A stretch of DNA of 7,027 nt from Planctomycetota bacterium. GTDB taxonomy: Bacteria > Planctomycetota > UBA8108 > UBA1146 > JAJFFE01. How positions within the stretch are numbered: position 1 is the first letter of the stretch; every line of letters begins with the position of its first letter. The DNA lies in the NCBI GenBank assembly GCA_020425835.1, contig JAGQRC010000184.1, forward strand, positions 1 through 7,027, in the 5' to 3' direction. The notes beneath the pieces are model-generated. The model searched no databases. It was not told where the DNA came from and was given only the letters and a program-made list of their open reading frames with translations. The position numbers were made by a program, and so were the translations under genes. Below are positions 6,012 to 7,027 of this stretch, in pieces.

Positions 6012-6404
6012 GGGGTCTCCCGTCGCTGAGGATTGAGGGTGAGCCTCCAAGACCCGGAGTGACGACTCCGCGCCGGACTCACCCGCACACACGACAACGC
6101 CTCCACGCCCTCCTCAGGGTTGCCTGGTGTCGTGACAGGGTTTGGATCCACAAGCGAGAAGTTGGCTCGCGAGCCGGGTTCCTCCGGTACGCCGAGAGGT
6201 TTCCGGTCTGGAATCCAACGGCCCTTCGATGCGAGTGGAGTCGTGGCGATACCCGACCGCGTCCGGACAACCGGCTCGAAGGGGGACGCATGGGGGAGCA
6301 CGGGGATCCCCGTGCGTCGGACAAGCGGCGTCTGGCGAGCGATTCGTCGCTTCGGTGACGTTCGGGACTCGGGTTGCAGAAGGCCACGACGAGAGGAGGT
6401 CGCC
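6012..6404. other. 393-base divergent intergenic region
   Basis: This separates the leftward signal-peptide remnant from the rightward SEC-C gene, so it should hold promoters for both. Open frames on both strands here have no domain pattern; the plus-strand frame simply runs upstream in phase with the SEC-C gene. The only clear structure is the perfect palindrome at 6298-6315. I identify no promoter boxes with confidence. Confidence 0.5.
6298..6315. promoter_or_regulatory. Perfect 18-bp palindrome, possible operator
   Basis: GCACGGGGATCCCCGTGC is exactly self-complementary, with no loop. It lies 90 bases upstream of the GTG start of the SEC-C gene. Such symmetry suits a dimeric regulator site or a cruciform. 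Only one copy is present in the window, so function is unproven. Confidence 0.35.
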
Positions 6405-7010
6405 GTGGCCCATCCGCTGCAAGCGATCAGCGACTACATGAGCCGACGGACCTGGACGCGCTTCCTCGAGCCGCTTCTCGCCGAATCGCCGGCTCAGGCG
6501 CGTCGGGATGCGTTCGACGAATTGCAGGCGCGAGGGATCCCTGTCTCGGAGCTGGAGCTGGATGCTCTACTCACGGAATCCGATTGCCCGGTCTGCGCGA
6601 TCGACAGACTCGTCGCTCCGGCCGATCCGACGATCACGGCGGACCGCATGAAGGCGGTGTCGAGGTTCTGGAACCACACGCCGCGACCGGAGCTCGGTGG
6701 TCTCACGCCGACCGAGCACTTGCGTCGGCGCCTCGCCGAGCGACCGGAAGAGGAGGCCTGGCTCGTCTCCCGTGGCGGAGACGACCAGATTGCCGTGGTC
6801 CATGACGCGAGCTTCTTCCAGGGATTGCCCCCGCCGAGTGAGTTCGGATTGCCCGACGATGTGTTCGACGCTCCGCCGACCTTGCCACCCGACGACGGTG
6901 TCCCTGCAGGCGCAGTCGATCGACGACGAGGCCGGAAGCGCCATCGCAACGCTCCCTGCCCGTGTGGAAGCGGCCGGAAGTACAAGCACTGTTGCCGCGG
7001 ACCACGCTGA
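6405..7010 (+). CDS. SEC-C metal-binding motif protein
   Basis: 201 aa from a GTG at 6405, chosen because AGGAGGT ends 4 bases upstream, the best ribosome binding site in the window. Longer in-phase starts back to 6120 add only Arg/Gly-rich noise. The C-terminus has the zinc-binding SEC-C motif APCPCGSGRKYKHCC (Cys at 185, 187, 196, 197), preceded by a basic linker RRRGRKRHR. The N-terminal 110 residues are mostly helical in character and contain CPVC (61-64) and RFWNHTPRPELGGLTPTEHL. A Trp-x-x-x-Pro-x-x-x-x-Gly-Gly-x-(T/S)-P-x-E pattern of this kind is common in SEC-C proteins of unknown role. Residues 138-172 are proline- and acid-rich, probably a flexible linker. SEC-C motifs bind zinc and often mediate protein or ribosome contact, as in SecA. 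The specific role is unknown, and the neighbours give no clue. Confidence 0.88.
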   Translation: MAHPLQAISDYMSRRTWTRFLEPLLAESPAQARRDAFDELQARGIPVSELELDALLTESDCPVCAIDRLVAPADPTITADRMKAVSRFWNHTPRPELGGLTPTEHLRRRLAERPEEEAWLVSRGGDDQIAVVHDASFFQGLPPPSEFGLPDDVFDAPPTLPPDDGVPAGAVDRRRGRKRHRNAPCPCGSGRKYKHCCRGPR

Positions 7011-7027
7011 GAGGCGGGGCTGCGGCG

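Noticed and set aside
5114..6301. 395-residue minus-strand frame
   Set aside because: It is antisense to the intact secreted protein and out of frame with the EF-hand remnant, with a His/Arg/Pro-rich composition typical of shadows.
1..7027. CRISPR array, transposon, integrase, toxin-antitoxin or defence operon
   Set aside because: The only direct repeats are the contiguous 15-bp units at 17-70, with no spacers. No transposase, nuclease-helicase or toxin motifs were found in any frame.

Overview
High-GC bacterial DNA, most likely from a member of the Planctomycetota. The main clue is a C-terminal tail built of paired EF-hand (dockerin-like) loops of the form GDxNxDGxxDIxDAI, followed by a proline stretch and a Cys-containing end, which is common on secreted planctomycete proteins. 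It occurs three times here, once intact and twice broken. This assignment is an inference from family patterns, not from a marker gene. Every intact gene in the window ends in TGA.

Layout. 17-106: a 15-base tandem repeat running into a strong hairpin, the likely terminator of the leftward genes. 114-1609 (minus): proline dehydrogenase followed by a YraN/UPF0102 nuclease-fold protein. The dehydrogenase is full length but split by one extra base near 1276. 1610-2123: no supportable gene. 2124-3486 (plus): a two-gene cassette of a four-helix membrane protein (probable TTG start) and an exported protein of unknown function. 3490-3978 (minus): a YbaK/EbsC-type aminoacyl-tRNA deacylase, meeting the previous gene tail to tail with 3 bases between. 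3979-4840: a zone of decayed genes, holding an EF-hand/Cys tail with an internal TGA (plus) and a small frameshifted gene of an unknown family (minus). 4841-5674 (plus): an intact secreted protein with a signal peptide, a beta-rich 'choice-of-anchor E'-like domain and a double EF-hand tail. 5751-6011 (minus): a broken relative in which a signal peptide with a good ribosome binding site is separated by TAG from an EF-hand tail that stops halfway. 6405-7010 (plus): a SEC-C zinc-motif protein.

Two themes connect the genes. First, 4.2-6.0 kb looks like a local graveyard and workshop of secreted EF-hand-tailed proteins, where the tail is the conserved part and the N-terminal cargo changes or is lost. 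Second, the housekeeping genes (proline catabolism, tRNA proofreading, a nuclease-fold protein, a SEC-C protein) look ordinary and unconnected. At least four reading-frame disruptions lie within 7 kb, so either gene decay is real here or the assembly carries indel errors. Read-level checking decides this. I found no CRISPR array, transposase, phage gene, rRNA or tRNA, and no complete novel defence system.
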